Below the pieces are notes generated by a model, which saw only the letters and a program-made list of their open reading frames with translations, did no database searches and was not told the origin of the DNA. Positions 17,518 through 26,239 of a stretch of 64,000 nt of DNA are shown here, piece after piece. Origin of the DNA: Halalkalibacillus sediminis (GTDB taxonomy: Bacteria > Bacillota > Bacilli > Bacillales > Alkalibacillaceae); contig NZ_PJNH01000001.1 of the NCBI RefSeq assembly GCF_002844535.1, positions 682,001 through 746,000 on the forward strand, in the 5' to 3' direction. Numbering within the stretch: the first letter of the stretch is position 1; the number at the start of each line of letters is the position of its first letter. A program made the position numbers and the translations under genes.

Positions 17518-18795
17518 TTAAATCCAACCTCTGAAACGAGATGCTTCTGTCATTTTACGAACACCGACCATATAAGCTGCTAGCCTCATATCAATCTGGC
17601 GGTTTTGGGAAGTCGTATAAACATTGTTGAATGCTTTAACTAAAACTTCACGAAGCTTTTCCTGAACTTCTTCTTCTTTCCAGTAGTAACCTTGATTATT
17701 CTGTACCCATTCAAAGTAAGAAACTGTCACGCCACCAGATGAAGCTAGAACGTCCGGCACAATCAAGATACCTCGGTCTGTAAGGATCTTGGTCGCTTCA
17801 AGCGTCGTAGGTCCGTTAGCAGCTTCTACAACGATTTCTGCCTTGATATTATGTGCATTCTCTTTAGTGATTTGATTTTCAATGGCAGCTGGAACTAGTA
17901 TGTCTGTTTCAAGTTCTAACATTTCAGGATTAGTTAGTGTATCTTCAAACAAGTTAGTTACAGTACCAAAGCTGTCACGGCGATCGAGTAAGTAGTCGAT
18001 ATCTAGACCATCCGGGTCATGTAAAGCACCCTCTGCATCTGAGATAGCGATGACTTTTGCGCCCATATCGTACATGAATTTTGCTAGAAAACTTCCTGCA
18101 TTTCCGAATCCCTGTACGCTTACACGTGCACCTTTAATATCGATTCCTTTTTTGCGTGCCGCTTCTTCAATACAAATAGTAACACCTTTTGCCGTAGCAG
18201 ACTCTCTACCATGTGAGCCCCCTAAAACAATAGGTTTACCTGTAATAAATCCAGGGTTATTGAATTCATCAATACGGCTATATTCATCCATCATCCATGC
18301 CATGATTTGTGAGTTGGTAAAAACATCAGGGGCAGGAATGTCCTTAGTAGGACCAACTATTTGAGAAATTGCTCTTACGTAACCTCGGCTAATACCTTCC
18401 AATTCTCTGAAAGACATTTTTCTCGGATCGCAAACAATTCCACCTTTTCCTCCTCCATAAGGTAAATCGACTATTCCAGCTTTTAGACTCATCCAAATAG
18501 ATAGTGCCTTAACTTCCTTCTCAGATACATTCGGGTGGAACCTAACCCCACCTTTAGTAGGTCCTACGGCATCATTATGCTGAGCGCGGTATCCAGTAAA
18601 AATCTTGACTTTCCCATCGTCCATTCTAACTGGGATTCTTACCGTCATCATTCTAATAGGCTCTTTCATTAATTCGTATGCTTCCTCTGGATAACCTAAT
18701 TTATCTAAAGCTAGTTGAATGACTTGCTGAGTTGATGATAAAACATCATTGGGCTTACTTTCTTCTTGAGAATCTGCTGGTTTTTCGGCTACCAT
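17518..18795 (-). CDS. gudB: NAD-specific glutamate dehydrogenase
   Basis: Catabolic oxidative deamination of glutamate to 2-oxoglutarate and ammonia. The catalytic Lys lies in PYGGGKGGI and the glutamate-binding region KGGVRFHPNV is intact. The NAD fold motif GFGNAG follows. At 425 aa it matches RocG/GudB. The VKALSIWMSLKAG segment is uninterrupted, so there is no sign of the three-residue duplication that inactivates GudB in lab strain B. subtilis 168. ATG 18795 follows AGGAGG at seven bases. gudB is chosen over rocG because ypdA lies next to it, as in B. subtilis. Confidence 0.93.
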   Translation of the reverse strand: MVAEKPADSQEESKPNDVLSSTQQVIQLALDKLGYPEEAYELMKEPIRMMTVRIPVRMDDGKVKIFTGYRAQHNDAVGPTKGGVRFHPNVSEKEVKALSIWMSLKAGIVDLPYGGGKGGIVCDPRKMSFRELEGISRGYVRAISQIVGPTKDIPAPDVFTNSQIMAWMMDEYSRIDEFNNPGFITGKPIVLGGSHGRESATAKGVTICIEEAARKKGIDIKGARVSVQGFGNAGSFLAKFMYDMGAKVIAISDAEGALHDPDGLDIDYLLDRRDSFGTVTNLFEDTLTNPEMLELETDILVPAAIENQITKENAHNIKAEIVVEAANGPTTLEATKILTDRGILIVPDVLASSGGVTVSYFEWVQNNQGYYWKEEEVQEKLREVLVKAFNNVYTTSQNRQIDMRLAAYMVGVRKMTEASRFRGWI

Positions 18796-18848
18796 GCGTT
18801 TACCTCCTATAATTAAACGTCCATTTATAACGATTGCTTTCAATGATT

Positions 18849-18876
18849 AGTATACATTTTCATAGCGAATATGCAA
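18849..18876 (-). promoter_or_regulatory. Candidate SigA promoter of gudB
   Basis: Minus-strand TTGCAT (18871-18876), 16-base spacer, TATACT (18849-18854), about 55 bases upstream of the ATG. No catabolite-responsive element was recognised. Confidence 0.6.
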
Positions 18877-18915
18877 CATTTATTGTCGATTATTTGAACA
18901 AATTGCAGGTGTGTT

Positions 18916-19845
18916 TTAATCTTTTAAAGTCAGCTTCAAGAACTGTTCAATCATCTCTTCGTAACTCATCCCAATCGCTGAAGCAGCATCAGGATATAAG
19001 CTTGTTGGGGTCATTCCAGGTAATGTGTTGACCTCTAAGATAACTGGTACTTGATCATCAGTAAGTATGAAATCCACTCTAGAGTAAGTTTCACAACCTA
19101 AAACCTGGTGAGCTTGAACTGCATAATCCTGTATCTTCTGTGTCAAGTCATCGGTCAATAGGGCAGGCACAATGTGATCGCTCCCACCTTCTGAATACTT
19201 TGATTCATAATCATAGTATTTGCTTTTAGGGACAATTTCTATGATTGGGAGGGCTCTTTCTTCGCCCCTGTCACCTATGACAGCAACGGTGAGTTCTTTA
19301 CCCTTAACATATTCTTCAACAATTATTTCTGTATCATGCTTGAAGCCCATTTGAATAGCTTCTGTCACTTCACTTTTTTCATGAACGATAGTTAGCCCTA
19401 AGGTTGATCCTTCTTGGTTAGGCTTTATTACAAATGGGAATTTAAATTCTTTTTCGATATCATTAAAAATTTCGTTATGATCTTGTTGTTCCCAGTACGT
19501 CTTACTGTTAGCTACAGGAATATCTTTTGTTGCAAATATTTGTTTTGCCTTCGATTTATCCATGGCTAGGGACGAAGCTAAAACACCCGAACCAACATAA
19601 GGTATATCCAAAAGATCCAAAAGGCCCTGAACTCTACCATCTTCACCTTGTTTACCATGTAAACCGATGAAAACCATGTCTACGTTTTTTACCTGTTCGA
19701 TAATAGATAAGATCTGTTCTGGATCGAAATCAATCCCAAGTACATCATGGCCGTTATCAGTCAATGCCTGGATGATTCCCTTACCAGTTGATAACGATAC
19801 TTCTCTTTCTTTAGATGTTCCTCCATATAAAACAGCAATTTTCAC
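18916..19845 (-). CDS. ddl: D-alanine--D-alanine ligase
   Basis: ATP-grasp ligase that makes D-Ala-D-Ala for peptidoglycan precursors. VLYGGTSKEREVSL at the start, KPNQEGSTLG in the ATP-binding domain and LEVNTLPGMT near the end are hallmarks. GTG 19845 is taken as the start because AGAGGTG lies six bases upstream; an earlier GTG is inside that site. Length 309 aa. It follows mecB by 20 bases, so the two may be co-transcribed. This location differs from B. subtilis, where ddl lies elsewhere beside murF. Confidence 0.94.
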   Translation of the reverse strand: MKIAVLYGGTSKEREVSLSTGKGIIQALTDNGHDVLGIDFDPEQILSIIEQVKNVDMVFIGLHGKQGEDGRVQGLLDLLDIPYVGSGVLASSLAMDKSKAKQIFATKDIPVANSKTYWEQQDHNEIFNDIEKEFKFPFVIKPNQEGSTLGLTIVHEKSEVTEAIQMGFKHDTEIIVEEYVKGKELTVAVIGDRGEERALPIIEIVPKSKYYDYESKYSEGGSDHIVPALLTDDLTQKIQDYAVQAHQVLGCETYSRVDFILTDDQVPVILEVNTLPGMTPTSLYPDAASAIGMSYEEMIEQFLKLTLKD

Positions 19846-19865
19846 TAAATTCACCTCTGGTTAGT

Positions 19866-20435
19866 CTAAAAATATTGATTGATTATTTGGAATGCATTAT
19901 GTTCTGATACAACTGTTCCGTATTCCTTTAAGTAGTAAGATGTTGTGGTGCTTGGAGAGCCATATTCAGAAAGTATGGATATTATAATCTCCTTTTCTGA
20001 GTCGTCCATATCATCATCGAGCAGTTGAATGTAATATGAACCATCATAAGCAAACAAAGCAGTATCAATTGCTTTGTGGTTTTGGAAAACACGTGCCACT
20101 TCAATTACATGTTCAAAATTCTCCATTTCAAACATCACTTCTTTGCTCTCATCCATCGTCACCTTCAGTTCAATGAACTCATCATCACTCAAATCTTCAT
20201 TTTGCGTGACTAGAATAATCATCCCTTGTGCTTGCAACATGTGGACTTGAACCATCAACATTCCATCTAGATTAAAGTCAAGCTCGTCACAGGCCTCATA
20301 TAGCATATCTTGAAATAATTGATTGGCTTTAGGTAAGTTATTCCACAATTCTTCCTTTGTGTAACCTCTTTCTTTCAAATCATCGTAAGTTAAAAATATT
20401 TTGAATTGGTTAACGCTGATTCTCTCTAGCCTCAC
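19866..20435 (-). CDS. mecB: Adaptor protein MecA paralog (MecB/YpbH)
   Basis: Adaptor that delivers substrates to the ClpC-ClpP protease. The N-terminal substrate-binding region reads RLERISVNQFKIFLTYDD with DLKERGYTKEELW; the C-terminal ClpC-binding region ends in SILSEYGSPS and LKEYG. It fits YpbH/MecB better than MecA because MRLER replaces MEIER and the acidic linker is short (189 aa). GTG 20435 follows GGAGGTGG at four bases; the frame is open for 43 more codons but those look non-coding and Cys-rich. Divergent from cotJ. Confidence 0.88.
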   Translation of the reverse strand: MRLERISVNQFKIFLTYDDLKERGYTKEELWNNLPKANQLFQDMLYEACDELDFNLDGMLMVQVHMLQAQGMIILVTQNEDLSDDEFIELKVTMDESKEVMFEMENFEHVIEVARVFQNHKAIDTALFAYDGSYYIQLLDDDMDDSEKEIIISILSEYGSPSTTTSYYLKEYGTVVSEHNAFQIINQYF

Positions 20436-20456
20436 GCAACCACCTCCACTGTTCTC

Positions 20457-20485
20457 TCTATAGTATATGTAGCATCCTTGTACAA
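20457..20485 (-). promoter_or_regulatory. Candidate promoter of mecB-ddl
   Basis: Minus-strand TTGTAC (20480-20485), 17-base spacer, TATAGA (20457-20462). It would yield a very short leader. Confidence 0.4.
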
Positions 20486-20689
20486 AATAGCATGTGCTTA
20501 TAAAGCAATTTAAGCCATTCTCTCTTACCTCTATTCTAAAGCATCTTAGCATAATTAAAAACACTAAAGTTTAATTACAGCCGTATTTCTCAGTGTTATG
20601 AGATATAGGTGTACACCCATATTATATTATTATTCCATATCGATGATGTTCTTTCCATCATTCCAAAAGAACATTCGGGTTATTCGAAA
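20486..20689. other. Divergent mecB/cotJ intergenic region with dyads
   Basis: This belongs to a ~320-base gap between divergent genes. It holds a perfect 10-base palindrome GGTGTACACC (20608-20617) and an inverted pair ATGTTCTTT (20646-20654) and AAAGAACAT (20666-20674) that ends 15 bases before the cotJ SigE -35. No gene is apparent. Confidence 0.6.
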
Positions 20690-20719
20690 ACATATCTCAC
20701 ATGAGACAAGTCATACAGC
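20690..20719 (+). promoter_or_regulatory. Candidate SigE promoter of cotJABC
   Basis: ACATATC (20690-20696), 15-base spacer, CATACAGC (20712-20719), near the SigE consensus KMATATT and CATACAHT. SigE control of cotJ is known in B. subtilis. Confidence 0.6.
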
Positions 20720-20757
20720 CATATAGTGTTTATAACGAACATAAAGGAGGTTTAAAT

Positions 20758-20979
20758 GTGGAAAGTAACCGCAAATACTATCATCCATTCATCAGTCCAA
20801 CAGATCCTTGTCCTCCCATTACAATTAAAAGTTACGAGACACCACCCCATCTATATATGGGTTTCCAGCCCTACAACCTGCCACAGTTCTCTCCAATAGA
20901 TGCACTGTATCATGGCACACTTTGGCCAGCACTCTTTTCACCTTACCCGAAAGGAGGCCAAGAACGTGAAGAAGAATGA
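20758..20979 (+). CDS. cotJA: Spore coat-associated protein CotJA
   Basis: Small Pro/Tyr-rich protein, 73 aa, required for assembly of CotJC into the coat. PFISPTDPCPPITIKSY, TPPHLYMGFQP and ALYHGTLWP are conserved family segments. GTG 20758 follows AAAGGAGG at seven bases; the frame is open further upstream but that part would overlap the promoter. It overlaps cotJB by 14 bases. First gene of a three-gene mother-cell operon. Confidence 0.93.
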   Translation: MESNRKYYHPFISPTDPCPPITIKSYETPPHLYMGFQPYNLPQFSPIDALYHGTLWPALFSPYPKGGQEREEE

Positions 20980-21235
20980 AACCATTCCAGCAGAATATTA
21001 TGAAATGATGGAAAAAATCCAAGCAATTGACTTCACCCTTGTTGAATTGACCTTATACCTTGATACCCACCCAGAAGATAGTTATGCACTTGAACAGTTC
21101 AATTCCTTTGCAGAGCTAAGCCATCAACATAAACGTCAATTCGAAGAAAAGTTCGGTCCTTTGATGCAATTTGGAAGAAGTTTTGTGTGGAACGAATGGA
21201 GTTGGAACTCACCACCGTGGCCGTGGCAAGTATAG
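20966..21235 (+). CDS. cotJB: Spore coat protein CotJB
   Basis: An 89-aa coat protein of the CotJ operon. The core reads KIQAIDFTLVELTLYLDTHPED, quoted here in part as IQAIDFTLVELTLYLDTHP, and the C-terminus SPPWPWQV is diagnostic. GTG 20966 lies eight bases after GAAAGGAGG and within the end of cotJA, which suggests translational coupling. The longer open frame upstream is the cotJA coding region read in another frame. Confidence 0.93.
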   Translation: MKKNETIPAEYYEMMEKIQAIDFTLVELTLYLDTHPEDSYALEQFNSFAELSHQHKRQFEEKFGPLMQFGRSFVWNEWSWNSPPWPWQV

Positions 21236-21247
21236 GGAGGTTAAATA

Positions 21248-21817
21248 ATGTGGTATTACGAGAAGAAACTGCAATATCCCGTGAGAGTGAGTGAATGTAA
21301 CCCTCGTCTTGCAAAATATTTAGTCGAACAGTATGGAGGTGCTGATGGGGAACTAGCGGCTGCCATGCGCTATTTGAATCAGAGGTATTCCATCCCGGAT
21401 AAAGTGGTCGGTTTGCTTACCGATATTGGTACAGAAGAATTTGCACATTTAGAAATGATTGCGACAATGATCTATAAATTAACCAAGGATGCTACTCCTG
21501 AACAAATGAAAGAAGCTGGTCTAGCTGAACACTATGCGAGTCATGATAATGCCTTATTTTATCACAATGCATCTGGGGTCCCATTTACAGCGTCTTATAT
21601 TCAAGCGAAGGGAGATCCGATAGCTGACTTATATGAAGATATTGCTGCAGAAGAAAAAGCACGAGCCACTTATCAATGGATCATCAATTTATCTGATGAT
21701 CCAGACTTAAATGACGGACTGAAATTCTTACGCGAAAGAGAGATCGTCCATTCACAAAGATTCAGGGAAGCAGTAGAAATACTTAAAGAAGAACGTGATA
21801 AGAAAATTTATTTTTAG
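21248..21817 (+). CDS. cotJC: Spore coat manganese-catalase-like protein CotJC
   Basis: A 189-aa ferritin-fold protein of the manganese catalase family that is a structural component of the inner coat. GGADGELAAAMRYLNQR, TEEFAHLEM and AAEEKARATYQW hold the Glu and His residues of the di-metal site, so activity is possible. GGGAGG precedes the ATG. It starts 12 bases after cotJB and ends just before a strong hairpin. Confidence 0.93.
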   Translation: MWYYEKKLQYPVRVSECNPRLAKYLVEQYGGADGELAAAMRYLNQRYSIPDKVVGLLTDIGTEEFAHLEMIATMIYKLTKDATPEQMKEAGLAEHYASHDNALFYHNASGVPFTASYIQAKGDPIADLYEDIAAEEKARATYQWIINLSDDPDLNDGLKFLREREIVHSQRFREAVEILKEERDKKIYF

Positions 21818-21824
21818 ATAAAGA

Positions 21825-21852
21825 AAAGGAAGAGGCGAGTGCCTCTTCCTTT
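21825..21852. terminator. Bidirectional terminator between cotJC and ypbE-like gene
   Basis: A perfect 12-bp stem AAAGGAAGAGGC and complement with 4-base loop, T-rich on both sides. It is 8 bases past cotJC and 6 bases past the convergent minus-strand gene. Confidence 0.9.
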
Positions 21853-21857
21853 CTTTA

Positions 21858-22091
21858 TTATGGTAGCATCGAGCTATAAATAATTGGAATTCCGATAGTT
21901 AATAAAATAAATAAGACCATGATCACGTGAATCGATACTCGATGAATGAATAGAGAGGGATGTTCAACTACCTCTTCTTCATTCTCTACCTCTCTTTGGT
22001 TTTTCCTACTTCTTGGAGGTAAACTATAAATATCTTCTTCATCCTCCGTAGTAGAAATCCATTTGTCTTCTGATAAAGCTTCTTCAGTCAT
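21858..22091 (-). CDS. Short YpbE-like membrane protein lacking LysM
   Basis: A 77-aa protein with an acidic N-terminal half, the segment SLPPRSRKNQREVE, then one C-terminal transmembrane helix (about residues 52-74) ending at Pro. The position beside ypbD and the SLP/KNQRE pattern recall the N-terminal part of B. subtilis YpbE, which continues beyond its membrane helix into a long linker and a LysM domain; that part is absent here. ATG 22091 follows GAGGTG at six bases. It starts six bases after ypbD stop codon begins, so is likely coupled to it. Function unknown. Confidence 0.6.
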   Translation of the reverse strand: MTEEALSEDKWISTTEDEEDIYSLPPRSRKNQREVENEEEVVEHPSLFIHRVSIHVIMVLFILLTIGIPIIYSSMLP

Positions 22092-22096
22092 ATCCA

Positions 22097-22675
22097 TCAC
22101 CTCATGTTTAGTCGATAATAGATTCCTAGCAGTAAATCGATGAAGAAATGAGCTACGATTGGCACTAGAAGATTTTGCGTTATTTCATACATATACCCTA
22201 TTAAAAAAGATAATAACAAAACTGATATAAGAAGTACTATCTTGTGAAGATATCGATAGTGAATAAGTGCAAAAACTAAACTAGCAATAATATAACCTGC
22301 TTCAGTATGAATTAAACCTCTGAACAATAACTCTTCGGATACAGCAATGATAAATGTAATAAGAAATATATGAGGAATGGATAACATGGAAAAAATTCTT
22401 TCATTGATTCCCCCATCATCAAAAAATCTCTTTGGCAATATTTTTATTAAGACTATATCCACAATAACTATTAATAAAGCAGGCACGATACCATATAAGA
22501 AAACCTGAGATGGATTCCATTGAAATAACTGAAAAAATGTTCTGAATGAGTCAAAGAAAATCCATATACCAATAATCGCTACGAAAAGGAACATACTTTG
22601 TGATAAATATAGATTCAATAGAAGTTGTCGATCGGTCAATTGTTCTACGATTTTCGCTTGTCTATTCTTTTTCAT
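22097..22675 (-). CDS. ypbD: CPBP-family intramembrane metalloprotease (YpbD-like)
   Basis: Multi-pass membrane protein of the CAAX protease/bacteriocin-processing (Abi) family. The EEXXXR motif appears as SEELLFRG, with later conserved His residues in ALIHYRY and VAHFFID. About five to six hydrophobic helices span residues 22-185. Substrate unknown. ATG 22675 follows AGGTGA at five bases and lies just past the end of the recQ-type gene (22681), which suggests coupling. Length 192 aa. Confidence 0.85.
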   Translation of the reverse strand: MKKNRQAKIVEQLTDRQLLLNLYLSQSMFLFVAIIGIWIFFDSFRTFFQLFQWNPSQVFLYGIVPALLIVIVDIVLIKILPKRFFDDGGINERIFSMLSIPHIFLITFIIAVSEELLFRGLIHTEAGYIIASLVFALIHYRYLHKIVLLISVLLLSFLIGYMYEITQNLLVPIVAHFFIDLLLGIYYRLNMR

Positions 22676-22680
22676 AAATA

Positions 22681-24135
22681 TCACCTTTGTCTGAATATCA
22701 CCTTTAATTGTTCTTTCCAGTCAATTGAACGGTTTTCATACAGTGTTTGTTCTGGTGTCCATTCTTCTAATTGAAATCCACAATGCTCACAACACGGAAA
22801 ACTAGTAGGCTTAATATGTGATTGAAAGATAGAATATAGTTCTTCTCTTCTGCAATTCTCACTAAAGACCCAATTTAGCATTTGTTGAACACTTTTATAT
22901 TTAACCATAATTCGCTTGTCTCGTGAATTAATTATTTTTTCAATCATCAATTGCTTTCCGTCAGTGCGATGAGTCAATTGATACTCAAGGAATCGTGCTT
23001 GCGTTTCAGTCAGAGATGAGAAATCTTTATCTCCACCAATATAACCATCTACAGCTTTTTTGATTTCTTGGTGAGTTGGTAGTTCACTTTCTAACAACCG
23101 ATAGGAAATATTCTCATCACCAGGCCGGTATAAAAGTAAACTTACACTATGTAGGTGGTCTCTTCCGGCTCTTCCTACTTCTTGAATAAATGACTCTACA
23201 GTCGATGGCATATGGTAATGGATGATTAGACGGATATTATCTTTATTGATTCCCATTCCAAAAGCACTCGTACAGCAGATAATATCTAACTGATCATTCA
23301 TGAACTGCTGCTGAATTTGTAATCTATCACGCTGCTCCATTCCTCCGTGGTAATAAGAAATTTCCCTGTCAGGTAATTTTTCATTCAATAAATGAGACAC
23401 TTTTTCCGCTTGGCTTCGACTGGAAAAGTATATCATTGTGGGAACTTTGAATGATTGTAAAGTATCTAGCAAAATACGTTTTTTCACTGAGTCACTATCA
23501 ACTACCTCGACAAGCATGGAAATATTTTCGCGGTCCATCGGATTGATCAACATTTCCAAATCGACGTTTAATTGATCTTGTATATCCAGTTGTATGTCTG
23601 GAGTCGCAGTTGCACTTAACGCTAGGACAGTAGGGTTATCAAGGATTTTTATACTGTCTTTCAAACGTAAATAGTCAGTTCTGAATTCATGACCCCACTG
23701 AGAAATACAATGCGCTTCATCAATCACCAGGTAATTTATATGAATACTTTTTAAGCGATTCATAACCTTTTCTTGTTGAAGCATTTCAGGAGAACAATAT
23801 AAGATATCTAATTGATATAGATTCATTAGAATTTCTTCTTTTTCTTTCGGAGATATGAAACTGTTGATAGCTTCAACAGATTTAATATGGTGCATTTTCA
23901 ACCATTTCACTTGATCGATCATCAAAGAAATTAAAGGTGATATGACAATAGTTAAGCCAGGAGTGATTAGGGCAGGTAATTGATAACAAATGGATTTACC
24001 ACTTCCAGTAGGCAGAGTTGCTAATGTGTGCTTCCCACTGATAACAGATTGGATGATTTCTTGTTGACCTTCACGAAAATTTTCATAACCAAAATGTTCA
24101 TATAACTTTTTTTCTAATTCGTGTTGTTGAAGCAT
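22681..24135 (-). CDS. recS: RecQ-family ATP-dependent DNA helicase (RecS-like)
   Basis: Superfamily 2 3'-5' DNA helicase for recombination repair. Motif I LPTGSGKS, DEAH in VIDEAHCISQWGHEFRTDY, LSATATP and GRAGRDH are all present. The C-terminal part after about residue 340 is short, with four Cys (CRRE, CCEHC) that may form a zinc site, and there is no HRDC domain, as in B. subtilis RecS. ATG 24135 follows AAGGGGTGA at four bases. It starts just after the end of ypbB. Length 484 aa. Confidence 0.92.
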   Translation of the reverse strand: MLQQHELEKKLYEHFGYENFREGQQEIIQSVISGKHTLATLPTGSGKSICYQLPALITPGLTIVISPLISLMIDQVKWLKMHHIKSVEAINSFISPKEKEEILMNLYQLDILYCSPEMLQQEKVMNRLKSIHINYLVIDEAHCISQWGHEFRTDYLRLKDSIKILDNPTVLALSATATPDIQLDIQDQLNVDLEMLINPMDRENISMLVEVVDSDSVKKRILLDTLQSFKVPTMIYFSSRSQAEKVSHLLNEKLPDREISYYHGGMEQRDRLQIQQQFMNDQLDIICCTSAFGMGINKDNIRLIIHYHMPSTVESFIQEVGRAGRDHLHSVSLLLYRPGDENISYRLLESELPTHQEIKKAVDGYIGGDKDFSSLTETQARFLEYQLTHRTDGKQLMIEKIINSRDKRIMVKYKSVQQMLNWVFSENCRREELYSIFQSHIKPTSFPCCEHCGFQLEEWTPEQTLYENRSIDWKEQLKVIFRQR

Positions 24136-24139
24136 TTCA

Positions 24140-25180
24140 TCACCCCTTCGATTCAAGTTCACCTATCTGAGTCAAAACGAGCCTAATTTGAAAATAACTG
24201 CATGAATCATCTAAATGCTCTTTGATCAACCTCAACCTCATGGTTTTCAATTCCATTGCTGATTCGATAATCTTTTGTTTTGTGTCATCTGAAATAAAAT
24301 TTTCAATTTGAAAGGTTTGTACCCTTGTAGCTATTTCTACAACATGGTCTTCTATTGTACTTAACTTCAGGTTCCTTAGATTCGCAATAGAGTTCAAATC
24401 CATATCTTGCTTCAAGTACTCGTACGTGATTGAGGCTGAGTTCGTCAATGTTTGAACCTTTTGATCGAATAGTTGCCTGAGAATTGAGTAATCTTCAGGA
24501 TGATCAATAACTTCCTGCATGATAAAATGGTTCACTCCACTGACTTCTAATTGAATATCTCTGAAATTAACCTGCCTTTTCTCTGCAAGCTGATGGAAGG
24601 TTAAGCCTATGTAATTCTCACGACTCATCAAGCTCAAATACATGTTTGAAACCTCTTCTGGTAACTGTAACAAAACCCTGTGCATCTCTAGATACAATTT
24701 TTCAGCTAAAGATTCAGCATTATTATTCGGCTGGCTTATTATTTGTTTGACTCTTGATTGAACTCGTCGATCTTCCACGATAGGTATAAAACGATTTTTA
24801 TTATAAATTAAATGAGATATTGACTGGGTCAATAACAATAATGATGAATAAAATTCTTTTTCAACTCGATGAAATTTCTCTCCATTAAGGTAACAGAAAG
24901 GCGAGCTATTTAGTGATATTATTTGTTTCGGTTTCTGGATGTGTACAATCCCGTCATCTAAAGTTATCACTTTCTCAACGACTAATTCATCTACCACCGA
25001 ATCGACTTCTTGCTTTTCCAAGTCAGGTAAGAGTCCAAAAAAATGTTCTATTTGGAAAAGTGAAATGTCTTGTAACGTCTGACCTGATTTTTTTCCTGTC
25101 AATACGTGATATGCCGCAGAAGGCGACCTTTCTTTATTTACTTTAGTACATATATGTAAGATCAATTTTTTAAAGGTCAA
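24140..25180 (-). CDS. ypbB: Helix-turn-helix protein YpbB
   Basis: A 346-aa soluble protein in the place of B. subtilis ypbB, between fer and the helicase gene. The C-terminal region (DLNSIANLRNLKLSTIEDHVVE) fits the small HTH often found at the C-terminus of RecQ helicases, so it may assist RecS. The start appears to be TTG 25180, nine bases after AAGGTGAG. Function is not established; the pairing with a helicase gene is the main clue. Confidence 0.75.
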   Translation of the reverse strand: MTFKKLILHICTKVNKERSPSAAYHVLTGKKSGQTLQDISLFQIEHFFGLLPDLEKQEVDSVVDELVVEKVITLDDGIVHIQKPKQIISLNSSPFCYLNGEKFHRVEKEFYSSLLLLTQSISHLIYNKNRFIPIVEDRRVQSRVKQIISQPNNNAESLAEKLYLEMHRVLLQLPEEVSNMYLSLMSRENYIGLTFHQLAEKRQVNFRDIQLEVSGVNHFIMQEVIDHPEDYSILRQLFDQKVQTLTNSASITYEYLKQDMDLNSIANLRNLKLSTIEDHVVEIATRVQTFQIENFISDDTKQKIIESAMELKTMRLRLIKEHLDDSCSYFQIRLVLTQIGELESKG

Positions 25181-25243
25181 TTGATATCACTCACCTTAGG
25201 AATTTGATAACTTCTCTAAAAAGCACTTGTTAGTTTATAGTAT

Positions 25244-25272
25244 TTTACATTCGTTCATTATGTCTTTAGAAT
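25244..25272 (+). promoter_or_regulatory. SigA promoter of fer
   Basis: TTTACA (25244-25249), 17-base spacer, TAGAAT (25267-25272), about 40 bases before the start codon. Confidence 0.7.
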
Positions 25273-25300
25273 AGACTAATAGAGAAGCCATTGATAGTAG

Positions 25301-25561
<261 letters not shown>

Positions 25562-25564
25562 TGC

Positions 25565-25612
25565 AGAACCAAATTAATTGCCTTCTTAATAAAACGCAAT
25601 TAATTTGGTTCT
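25565..25612. terminator. Terminator of fer, shared with the XRE regulator
   Basis: A perfect 17-bp stem (AGAACCAAATTAATTGC and complement) with 14-base loop and seven T on the plus strand. The stop codon of the convergent minus-strand gene (25600-25602) lies in the right arm. Confidence 0.95.
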
Positions 25613-26106
25613 TTTTTTGAGAATGGATGGACTCCCCTTGAATATGACTGATTCGATTTAATCAATCTTTCTAGAAAATCCTTCGCCTCATCTTCCTTGA
25701 AGGTACTCATGTATCTAAAATCATGTTGGTCCACAACACGATAGTGTTTACTAATAATATTCTGTTGAATGAAAAAGCCTTCTCTTTCTTTTAAATTAGA
25801 CCACCAAACTTTTCCACCCATCGTTTTTTGTTTTTCAAATTCAATCTTAGATCTACCAACTAACTGAAAAATTTCGATTATATCTTCTTCTCCTAGTGTT
25901 TGCTGTAAAATAGAACTCTCCCGAAACATTGCCCCGAATGTAATTACTACTGGCCAACTTGCTATAATTCGTTCTTTTTCTATCTGTACTAATGTTTTCT
26001 TCGAGATTCCCAGAATTTCAGCCATTTCTTCTTGGTTGTATTGATATTCAGCTCGAATGATACGAATTTTTGGAGATAATAAAACCCGTAGATCCATTTC
26101 ATTCAT
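25600..26106 (-). CDS. XRE-family transcriptional regulator, unassigned
   Basis: A 168-aa protein with a helix-turn-helix near residues 15-55 (QEEMAEILGISKKTLVQIEK is the classical XRE pattern, here quoted at its limit). The rest, about residues 70-168, contains a Trp-Trp segment (KVWWSNLKE) and has no domain I recognise. ATG 26106 follows GGTGA at six bases. The gene stands alone between fer (convergent) and ppa (divergent, 133 bases apart), so it may regulate itself or ppa; there is no direct evidence. I do not recognise a named ortholog. Confidence 0.75.
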   Translation of the reverse strand: MNEMDLRVLLSPKIRIIRAEYQYNQEEMAEILGISKKTLVQIEKERIIASWPVVITFGAMFRESSILQQTLGEEDIIEIFQLVGRSKIEFEKQKTMGGKVWWSNLKEREGFFIQQNIISKHYRVVDQHDFRYMSTFKEDEAKDFLERLIKSNQSYSRGVHPFSKKEPN

Positions 26107-26199
26107 CAATTTCACCAACTTTTTGAATTAAAAGTACCTTAATAGTCAATTAAAATCATTTTAACATGAAACTTTCTTTTCTTAATATATAAAGATTGC

Positions 26200-26205
26200 T
26201 ATAAT
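26200..26205 (+). promoter_or_regulatory. -10 element of ppa
   Basis: A perfect TATAAT 35 bases before the start codon. The -35 region is poor (TTTTCT at a 17-base spacing), which leaves room for an activator. Confidence 0.5.
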
Positions 26206-26239
26206 AGATAATCGACAAATCGTTTTAGGAGGATGTATT

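Noticed and set aside
17338-17583. Plus-strand open frames opposite ypdA/gudB and similar antisense frames elsewhere
   Set aside because: All lie opposite strong genes, lack ribosome-binding sites and show no recognisable domains.
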